Positions 1-10,563 of a stretch of 64,000 nucleotides of DNA are shown here, piece by piece; positions within the stretch are counted from its first letter, which is position 1; every line of letters starts with the position of its first letter. The notes beneath the pieces were generated by a model that did no database searches, was not told the origin of the DNA, and saw nothing but the letters and a program-made list of their open reading frames with translations. The stretch is from Streptomyces populi (lineage in GTDB: Bacteria; Actinomycetota; Actinomycetes; Streptomycetales; Streptomycetaceae). The stretch is from contig NZ_KZ626848.1 of NCBI RefSeq assembly GCF_002911015.1, positions 62,001 through 126,000 of the forward strand. Reading direction: 5' to 3'. Position numbers and translations under genes: made by a program.

Positions 1-1
1 A

Positions 2-1063
<1,062 letters not shown>

Positions 1064-1104
1064 CGGGACCGGCCCGTACGAACAGGAAAGACAGGAGTCG
1101 CTGG

Positions 1105-3576
1105 GTGACGAGCACGGACACGCGAGTGGAAGCAGAGGACTCGGGACCCAGCGGCTACGCGGCGGCCCGGCTGCGCCTCCTCCAGGAGGAGGCGCGGTCC
1201 GGGCCGCCGCGCCGTACCGCCCTCGCGGAACTGACGGACGACTGGCTGACCGGCCTGTTCACCGCCGGATCCCAGGGCCTGCGCGGGGTGTCCCTCGTCG
1301 CCGTCGGCGGCTACGGCCGCGGCGAGCTCTCCCCCCGCAGCGATCTCGACCTGCTCCTGCTGCACGACGGCTCCGACTCCGGCGCCGTCGCCGCCCTCGC
1401 CGACCGCCTCTGGTACCCGGTGTGGGACCTGGGTCTCGACCTCGACCACTCGGTCCGCACCCCGGCCGAGGCCCGCAGGACCGCCGCCGAGGACCTCAAG
1501 GTCCAGCTCGGCCTCCTCGACGCCCGGCACATCGCCGGCGACCTCGGCCTCACCGCCGGACTGCGCACCGCCGTCCTCGCCGACTGGCGCAACCAGGCGC
1601 CCAAGCGACTGCCCGAACTCCAGGAACTGTGCGCCGAGCGCGCCGAACGCCAGGGCGAACTCCAGTACCTCCTCGAACCCGACCTGAAGGAGGCGCGCGG
1701 CGGACTGCGTGACGCCGTCGCCCTGCGCGCCGTGGCCGCCTCCTGGCTCGCCGACGCGCCCCGCGAAGGCCTCGCCGACGCCCGCCGCAGGCTCCTGGAC
1801 GTCCGCGACGCCCTGCACCTCGCCACCGGCCGCGCCACCGACCGCCTCGCCCTCCAGGAACAGGACCAGGTCGCCGCCGGACTCGGCCTGCTGGACGCCG
1901 ACACCCTGCTGCGCCAGGTGTACGAGGCCGCGCGCGTCGTCTCGTACGCCTCCGACGTCACCTGGCGCGAGGTCGGACGCGTCCTGCGCTCACGCGCGGT
2001 CCGCCCGCGGCTGCGCGCCATGCTGGGTGGCGGCAAACCCGTCGCCGAACGCTCCCCGCTCGCCGAGGGCGTGGTCGAGCAGGACGGCGAGGTCGTGCTC
2101 GCCCGCGCCGCCCGGCCCGAACGCGACCCCGTGCTCCCGCTGCGCGCCGCTGCCGCCGCCGCGCAGGCGGACCTCCCGCTCTCCCTGCACGCCGTACGGC
2201 GCATGGCCGCCGCCGCGCGCCCCCTCCCGACCCCCTGGCCGGCCGAGGCCCGCGAACAGCTCGTCACGCTCCTCGGCTCCGGCCGCCCGACCGTCGAGGT
2301 CTGGGAGGCACTGGAGGCGGAGGGACTGATCACCCGGCTGCTGCCCGACTGGGAGCGGGTGCGCTGCCGACCCCAGCGCAACGCCGTCCACATCTGGACC
2401 GTCGACCGGCACCTCATCGAGACGGCCGTCCGCGCCTCCGAACTGACCCGCCGCGTCGGCCGCCCCGACCTCCTGCTCGTCGCCGCCCTGCTGCACGACA
2501 TCGGCAAGGGCTGGCCCGGCGACCACTCCGTGGCGGGCGAGATCATCGCCCGTGACGTGGCCACCCGCATCGGCTTCGACCGCGCGGACGTCGCGGTGCT
2601 CGCCACCCTCGTGCGCCACCACCTGCTGCTCGTCGACACCGCGACCCGGCGCGACCTGGAGGACCCGGCCACCGTCCGCTCGGTCGCCGAGGCCGTCGGC
2701 TCCCAGGGCACCCTGGAACTGCTGCACGCGCTCACCGAGGCGGACGCGCTCGCCACCGGGCCCGCCGCCTGGTCCTCCTGGCGCGGCTCCCTCGTCGCCG
2801 ACCTGGTCAAACGCGTCGCCGCCGTCCTCTCCGGGGACGCGTCCGAGGAACCCGAGCCCGCGGCGCCCACCGCCGAGATGGAGCGCCTCGCGATCGAGGC
2901 GTTCCGCACCGGCGGGCCCGTCCTCGCCCTGCGCGCGCAGACGGAGCCCGTCACCACCGACTCCGACACCGAGAGCGCGTCCGACACCGACCCGGAGGAC
3001 CCGGAGCCGCTCGGCGTGGAACTCCTCATCGCCGTCCCCGACCAGCCCGGGGTGCTCCCCTCCGTGGCGGGCGTCCTCGCCATGCACCGGCTCACCGTCC
3101 GCACCGCAGAACTGCGCGCCCTGGACCTGCCCGACGGCGTCGAGGGCTCCGTCCTGCTCCTCAACTGGCGCGTCGCCGCCGAGTACGGATCGCTGCCGCA
3201 GGCCGCCCGGCTGCGCGCCGACCTCGTCCGCGCCCTCGACGGCTCCCTCGACATCGCCGCGCGCCTCGCCGAGCGCGACGCCGCCTACCCGCGCCGCCGG
3301 GGCGTCGTCGCGCCCCCGGCGCGGGTGACCGTCGCGCCCGCGGCCTCCCGCCTGGCCACGGTCATCGAGGTCCGCGCCCACGACGCCCCGGGCCTGCTGC
3401 ACCGCATCGGACGGGCCCTGGAGGAGGCGCGGGTGCGGGTGCGGAGCATGCACGTCTCCACGCTCGGCGCGAACGCCGTGGACGCCTTCTACGTGACGGG
3501 CCCGAAGGGCGAACCCCTGCCGGGGGAGGAGGCGGCCTCGGTGGCGCGGACCCTGGAGGAGGCGCTCAGGTCCTGA
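1105..3576 (+). CDS. glnD: P-II nucleotidyltransferase / removing enzyme GlnD
   Basis: An 823-residue protein that modifies and demodifies GlnK. The order is a nucleotidyltransferase domain with GGYGRGELSPRSDLDLL from about residue 68, a GlnD helical linker, an HD phosphohydrolase domain with LLHDIGKG (His464-Asp465), and two C-terminal ACT domains (about residues 640-720 and 750-820) that would sense glutamine. The GTG at 1105 is preferred because AGGAG lies 7 bp upstream and the sequence before it overlaps glnK. An acidic stretch rich in Asp, Thr, Ser and Glu (around residue 620) precedes the first ACT domain and looks like a lineage-specific linker. Streptomyces homologues act as adenylyltransferases on GlnK, so calling it uridylyltransferase by homology may be misleading. 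Confidence 0.95.
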   Translation: MTSTDTRVEAEDSGPSGYAAARLRLLQEEARSGPPRRTALAELTDDWLTGLFTAGSQGLRGVSLVAVGGYGRGELSPRSDLDLLLLHDGSDSGAVAALADRLWYPVWDLGLDLDHSVRTPAEARRTAAEDLKVQLGLLDARHIAGDLGLTAGLRTAVLADWRNQAPKRLPELQELCAERAERQGELQYLLEPDLKEARGGLRDAVALRAVAASWLADAPREGLADARRRLLDVRDALHLATGRATDRLALQEQDQVAAGLGLLDADTLLRQVYEAARVVSYASDVTWREVGRVLRSRAVRPRLRAMLGGGKPVAERSPLAEGVVEQDGEVVLARAARPERDPVLPLRAAAAAAQADLPLSLHAVRRMAAAARPLPTPWPAEAREQLVTLLGSGRPTVEVWEALEAEGLITRLLPDWERVRCRPQRNAVHIWTVDRHLIETAVRASELTRRVGRPDLLLVAALLHDIGKGWPGDHSVAGEIIARDVATRIGFDRADVAVLATLVRHHLLLVDTATRRDLEDPATVRSVAEAVGSQGTLELLHALTEADALATGPAAWSSWRGSLVADLVKRVAAVLSGDASEEPEPAAPTAEMERLAIEAFRTGGPVLALRAQTEPVTTDSDTESASDTDPEDPEPLGVELLIAVPDQPGVLPSVAGVLAMHRLTVRTAELRALDLPDGVEGSVLLLNWRVAAEYGSLPQAARLRADLVRALDGSLDIAARLAERDAAYPRRRGVVAPPARVTVAPAASRLATVIEVRAHDAPGLLHRIGRALEEARVRVRSMHVSTLGANAVDAFYVTGPKGEPLPGEEAASVARTLEEALRS

Positions 3577-3597
3577 GCGCGGCCCGCCGTCCTTCAC

Positions 3598-3638
3598 CTG
3601 CCGCCTGCCGCCTGCCGCCTGCCGCCTGCCGCCTGCCG
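3598..3638. repeat. CTGCCGC heptamer repeat
   Basis: Five complete copies and one 6/7 copy of CTGCCGC follow the glnD stop codon. Being non-coding and a multiple of 7, it is a candidate slippage tract that could vary between strains. No function is suggested. Confidence 0.9.
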
Positions 3639-3730
3639 TCCTTTGCCCGCCGCGTTCCGTCCTCCGCCCTCGGTCCGTCCCGCGGCCCGGTGTCCTTCGT
3701 TCCCCGGCCGGCGCGCGCCGGGTGTGATCT

Positions 3731-3760
3731 CGGTAACCCGGAGGGCCGTCCGGGTTACCG
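3731..3760 (+). terminator. Hairpin terminator after the amtB-glnK-glnD operon
   Basis: Perfect 12-bp inverted repeat: CGGTAACCCGGA (3731-3742), loop GGGCCG, TCCGGGTTACCG (3749-3760). There is no T-tract, as is usual for Streptomyces terminators. It lies between glnD and ffh. Confidence 0.7.
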
Positions 3761-3913
3761 GAGGGTCCTCCGGGAGGCTCCGCGGCCCCGTTCCCCGTCG
3801 TCGAGGGCCTGTCCACGGGCACCGAATGCGGTGTGCGGGGACGAATCGCTTGCGGGGGCGGATACCCTGGAGGGCAGCCCGAAACGACCCCGACTCCGAG
3901 GACCGAAGCCACC

Positions 3914-5467
3914 GTGTTCGATACCCTCTCCGACCGCCTCAGCGCGACGTTCAAAAACCTCCGCGGCAAGGGGCGCCTCAGTGAGGCGGACATCGACGCC
4001 ACGGCCCGCGAGATCCGCATCGCGCTCCTCGAAGCCGACGTCGCCCTGCCGGTCGTCCGCACGTTCATCAAGAACGTCAAGGAGCGGGCGATGGGGAGCG
4101 AGGTCTCCCGGGCCCTCAACCCCGCCCAGCAGGTCCTGAAGATCGTCAACGACGAACTCGTCACGATCCTCGGCGGCGAGACCCGCCGACTGCGGTTCGC
4201 CAAGAACCCGCCCACCGTGATCATGCTCGCGGGCCTCCAGGGCGCGGGCAAGACCACGCTCGCCGGAAAGCTCGGCAAGTGGCTCAAGGACCAGGGCCAC
4301 TCCCCGATCCTGGTCGCCGCCGACCTCCAGCGCCCCAACGCGGTGAACCAGCTCAGCGTCGTCGCCGAGCGCGCGGGCGTCGCCGTCTACGCCCCCGAGC
4401 CGGGCAACGGCGTCGGCGACCCGGTCAAGGTCGCCCAGGACTCCATCGAGTTCGCCAAGGCCAAGGTCCACGACATCGTGATCGTGGACACCGCCGGCCG
4501 CCTCGGCATCGACCAGGAGCTGATGCAGCAGGCCGCGGACATCCGCGACGCCGTCAGCCCCGACGAGATCCTCTTCGTCGTCGACGCGATGATCGGCCAG
4601 GACGCGGTCAACACCGCCGAGGCCTTCCGCGACGGCGTCGGCTTCGACGGCGTGGTGCTCTCCAAGCTCGACGGTGACGCCCGCGGTGGCGCCGCCCTGT
4701 CGATCCGGCAGATCACCGGCAAGCCGATCATGTTCGCCTCGAACGGCGAGAAGCTCGACGACTTCGACGCCTTCCACCCGGACCGGATGGCCTCCCGCAT
4801 CCTCGACATGGGTGACCTCCTCACCCTGATCGAGCAGGCGGAGAAGACGTTCAGCCAGGAAGAGGCCGAGAAGATGGCCTCCAAGCTGGCGTCCAAGAAG
4901 GGCCAGGACTTCACCCTGGACGACTTCCTGGCCCAGATGGAGCAGGTCCGGAAGATGGGCAGCATCAGCAAGCTGCTCGGCATGCTCCCGGGCATGGGCC
5001 AGATCAAGGACCAGATCAACAACCTGGACGAGCGGGACGTCGACCGCGTCGGCGCGATCATCAAGTCGATGACCCCGAGCGAGCGCCAGGACCCGACGAT
5101 CATCAACGGCTCGCGCCGCGCCCGTATCGCCAAGGGCTCCGGCGTCGAGGTCAGCGCCGTCAAGGGCCTGGTCGAGCGCTTCTTCGAGGCCCGCAAGATG
5201 ATGTCCCGCATGGCCCAGGGCGGCGGGATGCCCGGCATGCCGGGGATGCCGGGCATGGGTGGCGGCCCCGGCCGCACCAAGAAGAAGCCGAAGCAGGCCA
5301 AGGGCAAGCAGCGCTCCGGCAACCCGATGAAGCGCAGGCAGCAGGAGGAAGAGGAGGCCGCTCGCCGCGAGGCGGGCGCGCAGGGCGGCAACGCCTTCGG
5401 CCTCCCGCAGCAGAACGCCCAGGACAACTTCGAGCTGCCGGACGAGTTCAAGAAGTTCATGGGCTGA
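3914..5467 (+). CDS. ffh: Signal recognition particle protein Ffh (SRP54)
   Basis: A 517-residue SRP GTPase that binds 4.5S RNA and the signal sequences of nascent chains and delivers them to FtsY at the membrane. The N and G domains carry GLQGAGKTT (about residue 107), DTAGRLG and KLDGDARGG. The C-terminal M domain is methionine-rich (for example QMEQVRKMGSISKLLGMLPGMG) and ends in a Gly/Met then Lys-rich tail. The GTG at 3914 gives the standard start MFDTLSDRLSATF. It is followed by a strong hairpin and then ftsH, so it is probably transcribed alone. Confidence 0.97.
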   Translation: MFDTLSDRLSATFKNLRGKGRLSEADIDATAREIRIALLEADVALPVVRTFIKNVKERAMGSEVSRALNPAQQVLKIVNDELVTILGGETRRLRFAKNPPTVIMLAGLQGAGKTTLAGKLGKWLKDQGHSPILVAADLQRPNAVNQLSVVAERAGVAVYAPEPGNGVGDPVKVAQDSIEFAKAKVHDIVIVDTAGRLGIDQELMQQAADIRDAVSPDEILFVVDAMIGQDAVNTAEAFRDGVGFDGVVLSKLDGDARGGAALSIRQITGKPIMFASNGEKLDDFDAFHPDRMASRILDMGDLLTLIEQAEKTFSQEEAEKMASKLASKKGQDFTLDDFLAQMEQVRKMGSISKLLGMLPGMGQIKDQINNLDERDVDRVGAIIKSMTPSERQDPTIINGSRRARIAKGSGVEVSAVKGLVERFFEARKMMSRMAQGGGMPGMPGMPGMGGGPGRTKKKPKQAKGKQRSGNPMKRRQQEEEEAARREAGAQGGNAFGLPQQNAQDNFELPDEFKKFMG

Positions 5468-5513
5468 CGCCCGGGAACGGCCTCCCTCCCGTACGGGAGC
5501 GCCGTCGTGACGC

Positions 5514-5552
5514 CCGCTGGGGGCGCTCCTCACCGCGAGGGGCGCCCCCAGC
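5514..5552 (+). terminator. Hairpin terminator after ffh
   Basis: A 16-bp stem (5514-5529 with 5537-5552) with a single G-T pair and loop CACCGCG. The left arm begins CGCTGGGGGCGC. It sits 47 nt after the ffh stop and about 50 nt before ftsH. Confidence 0.8.
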
Positions 5553-5601
5553 GACGTGAACCGCGGGTGCCGCTGTCCGCCATCTGTCGTAACGTCCCTT
5601 T

Positions 5602-7536
5602 ATGAGCAATCCCGTGCCGCCCCGCAAGGCACCGGACCAGCCTTGGCGCACCGAGGGCACCCCGCCCGAGCCGACACCGCCGTCGGGCGGCCGGCGGAAG
5701 CTGCCCGGCGGCTGGTGGAGCCTGGCGCTGGCCGCGCTCATCGTGTTCCTGATCGCCAACCTGGTGCTGTCCTTCTACAACAAGGGCAACGAGCCGACGA
5801 TCTCGTACACGGAGTTCAGCCGGCAGGTCGACGACGGCAACGTCACCAAGATCTACGCCAAGGGCGACGCGATCCAGGGGCAGCTCAAGAACTCCCAGGA
5901 GAAGCCCGACGGCGACGGGAAGTACACCAAGTTCAAGACCCAGCGCCCGGTCTTCGCGGACGACAAGCTCTGGGACAACCTCCAGAAGCACGACGTCACG
6001 GTGACCGCCTCGCCGGTGGTCCAGGAGCGCAGCTTCCTGTTCAACCTGCTGATCTCGCTCGCCCCGATGATCCTGCTCGTCGTCCTGTGGATCTTCATCG
6101 CCCGCCGAATGGGCTCCGGCATGGGCGGCGCGGGCGGCATGCTCGGCCGCAAGACACCGCCGAAGCCGGTCGAACTCGTGCCCGGCGGCAAGCGCACGAC
6201 GTTCGCGGACGTGGCGGGCATCGACGAGGTGGCCGGCGAGGTCGACGACGTCGTGGACTTCCTCAAGAACCCTGACGCCTACCGCAGGATGGGCGCGAAG
6301 ATGCCGCGCGGCGTGCTGCTCGCGGGCCCGCCCGGCACCGGAAAGACCCTGCTCGCCCGGGCGGTCGCGGGCGAGGCGGGCGTCCCGTTCTTCTCGGCCT
6401 CCGCCTCCGAGTTCATCGAGATGATCGTGGGCGTCGGCGCCTCGCGCGTGCGCGAACTGTTCGCCGAGGCGCGCAAGGTGGCCCCGTCCATCATCTTCAT
6501 CGACGAGATCGACACCATCGGACGGTCACGCTCGGGCGGCTCCGCGATGGGCGGCCACGACGAGAGGGAGCAGACGCTCAACCAGATCCTCACCGAGATG
6601 GACGGCTTCTCCGGTTCGGAGGGCGTCATCGTCATCGCCGCCACCAACCGCGCGGACATCCTGGACCCGGCGCTCACCCGCCCCGGCCGCTTCGACCGCG
6701 TCGTCAACGTCTCGCCCCCCGACCGCGGCGGCCGGAAGGCGATCCTGGAGATCCACACCCGCGAGATCCCGCTCGCCCCCGACGTGGACCTGACCCAGGT
6801 GGCCCGGACGACCCCGGGCATGACGGGCGCCGACCTCGCCAACCTCGCCAACGAGGCGGCGCTCCTCGCCGTCAAGCGCAAGCAGGCCGAGGTGACCCAG
6901 GGCGACCTCTCCGAAGCGCTCGAAAAGGTCCAGCTCGGCGCCGAACGCTCCCTGGTCATGCCCTACGAGGAGCGCCGCCGCACCGCGTACCACGAGAGCG
7001 GTCACGCCCTCCTGGGCATGCTGCGTCCCGGGGCCGACCCGGTCCGCAAGATCACCATCGTCCCGCGCGGCCGTGCCCTCGGCGTCACCCTCTCGACGCC
7101 GGACGCGGACCGGTACGCGTACACCGAGGCGTATCTGCGCGGCCGGATCATCGGCGCCCTCGGCGGCATGGCCGCCGAGCACGTCGTCTACGACGTCATC
7201 ACCACGGGCTCGGAGAACGACCTGGAGCAGGTCACGAACCTCGCCCGCGGCATGGTGGCCCGCTGGGGCATGAGCGAACGCGTCGGCCGGCTGTCCGCAC
7301 TGCCCAACGACGCCCAGCAGGCCTACGGCCTCGCGGCCGCCCCGGGCACCCTCGACTCGATCGACCACGAGATGCGCCGCATCGTCGACGAGTGCTACGA
7401 GGAGGCATGCCAGAAGCTCCGTGACCACAGAGGGCAACTGGACGCCCTCGCGGAGGCGCTCCTCGCGAACGAGACGCTGGAGGAGGCCGAGGCGTACCGG
7501 ATCGCCGGGGTGACCCGGATGGCCAAGGAGGCGTGA
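5602..7536 (+). CDS. ftsH: FtsH-family ATP-dependent zinc metalloprotease
   Basis: A 644-residue membrane-anchored AAA protease that degrades unfolded membrane and some cytosolic proteins. A proline-rich N-terminal tail of about 37 residues precedes the first membrane segment (about 39-58). A periplasmic-type domain and a second membrane segment ([19 protein letters not shown]) follow. The AAA domain has Walker A GPPGTGKT (242-249), Walker [10 protein letters not shown] and the second region of homology with TRPGRFDR. The zinc site is HESGH (464-468). Streptomycetes usually carry two ftsH paralogues, the other near hpt/folE; this is the copy next to ffh. The C-terminal tail is short. Start ATG at 5602 fits the usual MSNPVPPRK beginning, although no strong ribosome binding site is visible. 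Confidence 0.93.
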   Translation: MSNPVPPRKAPDQPWRTEGTPPEPTPPSGGRRKLPGGWWSLALAALIVFLIANLVLSFYNKGNEPTISYTEFSRQVDDGNVTKIYAKGDAIQGQLKNSQEKPDGDGKYTKFKTQRPVFADDKLWDNLQKHDVTVTASPVVQERSFLFNLLISLAPMILLVVLWIFIARRMGSGMGGAGGMLGRKTPPKPVELVPGGKRTTFADVAGIDEVAGEVDDVVDFLKNPDAYRRMGAKMPRGVLLAGPPGTGKTLLARAVAGEAGVPFFSASASEFIEMIVGVGASRVRELFAEARKVAPSIIFIDEIDTIGRSRSGGSAMGGHDEREQTLNQILTEMDGFSGSEGVIVIAATNRADILDPALTRPGRFDRVVNVSPPDRGGRKAILEIHTREIPLAPDVDLTQVARTTPGMTGADLANLANEAALLAVKRKQAEVTQGDLSEALEKVQLGAERSLVMPYEERRRTAYHESGHALLGMLRPGADPVRKITIVPRGRALGVTLSTPDADRYAYTEAYLRGRIIGALGGMAAEHVVYDVITTGSENDLEQVTNLARGMVARWGMSERVGRLSALPNDAQQAYGLAAAPGTLDSIDHEMRRIVDECYEEACQKLRDHRGQLDALAEALLANETLEEAEAYRIAGVTRMAKEA

Positions 7537-7562
7537 CCCCGGCGCCCGGACCGCACCCGAGC

Positions 7563-7757
7563 CACCGCACCCCCGCGGCCGGGATCCGGCGGAAGGGGCC
7601 GTGCCGGCACCCCGCTACCCGCCACCACGACGCACCCGCGGCCGGGATCCGGCGGAAGGGGCCGTGCCGGCACCCCGCTACCCGTCACCACGACACACCC
7701 GCAGCCGGGACCCGGCGTGAGGGGCCGTGCCGGTACATCGATGCCCGTCGCCACCGA
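7563..7757. repeat. Three tandem 63-bp direct repeats downstream of ftsH
   Basis: GCGGCCGGGATCCGG begins at 7575 and recurs at 7638; a diverged version, GCAGCCGGGACCCGG, begins at 7701. The period is exactly 63 bp. Copies 1 and 2 are nearly identical and copy 3 is diverged, while a partial copy precedes 7575. The period equals 21 codons and the minus strand stays open across it, but no start site or conserved protein supports coding. Together with the flanks it fills the 303-bp gap 7537-7839, in which I see no gene. Confidence 0.85.
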
Positions 7758-7839
7758 CGCTCACGCCTCACCCGACGGCGACGGGCTGATGCACCGGCAC
7801 GGCCCCGACCCACCGATCCCAGGGCGTACGGGACCGGCC

Positions 7840-8697
7840 TCAGGGCGTCCGGGCGATCAGATACCGGAACACGTTCGGCATCCAGACGGTCCCGTCCCGC
7901 CGCAGATGCGGATGCAGCGCCTCGGCCACCTCCTTGTCGACCTGGTCCTGGTCGGTTGCCTCGACCGCGGCGTCGAACAGGCCCGTGGAGAGCAGCCCGC
8001 GCACGGCGCTGTCCACATCGGCGTAGCCGAACGGGCAGGCCACCCGGCCCGAGCCGTCCGGCCGCAGCCCGGCCCGCTGGGCGACCTCCTCCAGGTCGTC
8101 CCGGCAGGCTGCACGCCAGCTCGCCGCACCGCGCAGGGGGTCGGCCAGCTTGGTGGCCACCCGCAGCACGGCCGAGGTGGCGCACCGCTCCGGCGGCCCC
8201 CATCCGACCAGCACCACGGCCGCTCCCCGGCGGGCGAGCGGTGCCGCCTGCGCGAGCAGCGAACCCAGCCCCTCGGAGTCGCCGGCCACGCACCCGATCG
8301 GCTCGAACGCGGTCACCAGGGTGTAGGCCGGGTCTCCCGCGGCCACCGTGTCCCCGGGGGACCCGGCCACGATCCGGGCCTCGGCGCGCGGGCCGGTGTC
8401 CCCTTCCCGCGGCAGCAGACGTTCCCGCGCGAGGGTCAGCCGTTCGGGTGACGAGGGGTCGACACCCGTGACCGCGGCGCCGCGGGAGGCCGCCATCAGC
8501 AGGGCGAGCCCGGATCCGCAGCCGAGCCCGAGCAGCCGCGTCCCGCCGCCCACTTCGAGCCGCTCGTAGACGGCCTCGTAGAGCGGCACCAGCATCCGCT
8601 CCTGGATCTCGGCCCAGTCACGCGCGCGTGCGCCCCGGTCCGCGCGGGGCGGTGGGCCCGCATGAGGAAGGTGCTGCCGCACGAGCGTAGGTGTCAT
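7840..8697 (-). CDS. SAM-dependent methyltransferase (class I)
   Basis: About 285 residues. The SAM-binding glycine motif LGLGCGSGLALL follows an N-terminal helix (RDWAEIQERMLVPLYEAVYE), and the acidic end of strand 2 is seen as VTGVDPSSPERL. Motif IV-like VVLVGWGPPERC follows. This is a ubiE/COQ5-like Rossmann methyltransferase of unknown substrate; streptomycete proteins of this type are often annotated as hypothetical. The chosen ATG gives MTPTLVRQH, since the longer frame to 8853 would run into the proS promoter region. It is divergent from proS and not obviously in an operon. Confidence 0.75.
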   Translation of the reverse strand: MTPTLVRQHLPHAGPPPRADRGARARDWAEIQERMLVPLYEAVYERLEVGGGTRLLGLGCGSGLALLMAASRGAAVTGVDPSSPERLTLARERLLPREGDTGPRAEARIVAGSPGDTVAAGDPAYTLVTAFEPIGCVAGDSEGLGSLLAQAAPLARRGAAVVLVGWGPPERCATSAVLRVATKLADPLRGAASWRAACRDDLEEVAQRAGLRPDGSGRVACPFGYADVDSAVRGLLSTGLFDAAVEATDQDQVDKEVAEALHPHLRRDGTVWMPNVFRYLIARTP

Positions 8698-8858
8698 AGA
8701 AAGTGCCCCAATCCGCCGAGAGTTGCCGCCGGGCCCCCTTCCTCCGCCCCCGTGCGCGAGGCCCGCACTCCCCCCGTATGTCAGGTAACTCCGCCCTCGA
8801 CGTGCCGTCCAGGGGTCTCGAGGGCCCGTTTGCGCCCAGGCCGCGAAAGGCACAAGAA

Positions 8859-8889
8859 TTCACATACCGGCAACGTGGCCCCGTAGCAT
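8859..8889 (+). promoter_or_regulatory. Promoter of proS, probably producing a leaderless mRNA
   Basis: TTCACA (8859-8864), 19-bp spacer, TAGCAT (8884-8889), then seven nucleotides to the ATG at 8897. Transcription starting 7 nt after the -10 box would begin at or next to the start codon, and no ribosome binding site is present. Confidence 0.55.
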
Positions 8890-8896
8890 CACCCGC

Positions 8897-10312
8897 ATGG
8901 CAAAGGCATCCGTTCTCACGCCCCGGGCGGACGACTTCCCGCGCTGGTACCAGGACTTGATCAACAAGGCCGAGCTCGCCGACAACGGGCCGGTGCGCGG
9001 CACCATGGTCATCCGTCCGTACGGGTACGGGCTGTGGGAGCGGATGCAGCAGGAGATGGACGCCCGCATCAAGGAGGCGGGTGCCCGGAACGCGTACTTC
9101 CCGCTGTTCATCCCGCAGTCGTACCTGACCCGGGAGGCGGAGCACGTCGAGGGCTTCGCCCCCGAACTCGCCGTCGTCACGCACGGCGGGGGCAAGGAGC
9201 TGGAGGAGCCGGTCGTCGTCCGCCCCACCTCCGAGACGATCGTCAACGAGTACTTCTCCAAGTGGGTGCAGAGCTACCGCGATCTGCCGCTGCTGATCAA
9301 CCAGTGGGCGAACGTGGTCCGTTGGGAGATGCGCCCGCGGGTGTTCCTGAGGACGACCGAATTCCTCTGGCAGGAGGGCCACACCGCGCACGCCACCTAC
9401 GAGGACGCCCGGGACTACGCCGCGCACATCCACGAGGAGGTGTACGCCGACTTCATGGTGAACGTCCTCGGCATCGATGTCGTCCTTGGCCGGAAGACGG
9501 CGAGCGAGCGGTTCGCCGGTGCCGTCAACACCCTCACCCTCGAAGGGATGATGGGCGACGGCAAGGCGCTCCAGCTGGGCACCAGTCACGAGCTCGGGCA
9601 GAACTTCGCAAGGGCGTTCGGCACGCGGTACCTGTCGAAGGAGGGGCGGCAGGAACTCGTCTGGCAGACCTCCTGGGGAGCCTCGACCCGCATGGTGGGT
9701 GGCCTGATCATGTCGCACGGCGATGACAGCGGGTTGCGGGTCCCGCCCCGGCTCGCCCCCGTACAGGCCGTCGTCCTCGCGATCAAGGGGGACGAGGCGG
9801 TTCTGGCCAAGGTCCGCGAGATCGGCGACCGGCTGACGGCGGCCGGTGTGCGGGTCCAGGTCGACGACCGTACGGACACCCCGTTCGGGCGCCGCGCCGT
9901 CGACTGGGAGCTCAAGGGCGTCCCCGTACGGGTCGAGATCGGCCCCCGCGACCTGGAGAACGGCACGGCGACGCTGGTCCGCCGCATTCCCGGGAGCAAG
10001 GAGCCGGTGGCCCTCGACGCGCCGGCGGCGCTGCTCCCCGCCGTCCTCGAGGAGGACCAGGCGCTGCTCCTGAGGCAGTCCCGCGAGCGCCGCGAGTCCC
10101 GTACGTCGGACGTGTCGACCGTCGGCGCGGCGGTGGAGGCCGCCGTGGCGGGCGGCTGGGCGCGCATCCCCTGGGCCGACCTCGGCGAAGAGGGCGAGGC
10201 CAGGCTCGCCGAGCACGCGGTGACCGTACGGTGTCTGGTCGCCGAGGACGGGTCGGTGCCCGACGCCGACGACGCACCCGGTAACGTCGCCGTCGTCGCC
10301 CGCGCCTACTGA
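8897..10312 (+). CDS. proS: Prolyl-tRNA synthetase, archaeal/eukaryotic type (ProS type 3)
   Basis: A 471-residue class II synthetase that charges tRNA-Pro with proline in the cytosol. It lacks the large insertion editing domain of ordinary bacterial ProRS (about 560-570 aa). Instead it has the short core of the archaeal/eukaryotic form: motif 2 RWEMRPRVFLRTTEFLWQEG, motif 3 region MVGGLIMSHGDDSG and anticodon-binding domain from about residue 290. The shortened C-terminal domain ends in the characteristic tyrosine (VAVVARAY). Zinc-ligand cysteines seen in some family members are mostly absent (only one Cys near the end). Streptomycetes normally have a bacterial-type proS elsewhere, so this is probably a second copy, possibly tied to resistance against a ProRS inhibitor or to stress; that role is inference. 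Confidence 0.93.
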   Translation: MAKASVLTPRADDFPRWYQDLINKAELADNGPVRGTMVIRPYGYGLWERMQQEMDARIKEAGARNAYFPLFIPQSYLTREAEHVEGFAPELAVVTHGGGKELEEPVVVRPTSETIVNEYFSKWVQSYRDLPLLINQWANVVRWEMRPRVFLRTTEFLWQEGHTAHATYEDARDYAAHIHEEVYADFMVNVLGIDVVLGRKTASERFAGAVNTLTLEGMMGDGKALQLGTSHELGQNFARAFGTRYLSKEGRQELVWQTSWGASTRMVGGLIMSHGDDSGLRVPPRLAPVQAVVLAIKGDEAVLAKVREIGDRLTAAGVRVQVDDRTDTPFGRRAVDWELKGVPVRVEIGPRDLENGTATLVRRIPGSKEPVALDAPAALLPAVLEEDQALLLRQSRERRESRTSDVSTVGAAVEAAVAGGWARIPWADLGEEGEARLAEHAVTVRCLVAEDGSVPDADDAPGNVAVVARAY

Positions 10313-10314
10313 GC

Positions 10315-10563
10315 GGGAGCGCAGGGCGGCCGAAACACCTCTTGCGCATCCGCCGGCCCCAGGTGTCCCGGTGTGCGGATGTCGTCTACGCGCCGGGGCG
10401 TACGTGTGCCTACGTACCGCCTTGGTACGAGCTGCGATGCTTCTCCGCAGATCAGCGCACCCGCCCTCGTCGGGACGCATCAGTGACAACTGACGGGTAC
10501 GTGCAAATTATTTGGGATGCCCCGTAATAGGAACACGGAGGCACTCCCGCTCGTTGTCATTAC
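10315..10563 (+). promoter_or_regulatory. Leader with small palindromes before the SprT-like gene
   Basis: A 250-bp region less GC-rich than its surroundings. It contains CGTACC-GCCTT-GGTACG (10413-10429) and TCAGT-GACA-ACTGA (10480-10493), and then an A/T-rich stretch GTGCAAATTATTTGG just upstream of the GTG start. These look like operator or leader elements, but I cannot assign a regulator. Confidence 0.4.

Larger units (their letters stand above)
3577..3913. other. Intergenic region between glnD and ffh
   Basis: No gene is supported. It holds a 7-bp tandem repeat (3598-3638) and a perfect hairpin (3731-3760), described separately. The last 100 bp should contain the ffh promoter, but no clear -35/-10 pair was identified. 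Confidence 0.6.

Noticed and set aside
7395..7754. Minus-strand ORF encoding a 21-residue repeat (VPARPLPPDPGRG-type) over the 63-bp repeats
   Set aside because: No start signal, no conserved protein; likely a by-product of the DNA repeats, although the period equals 21 codons.
7563..7757. CRISPR-like reading of the 63-bp repeats
   Set aside because: The copies are contiguous with no unique spacers, and no cas genes are present.
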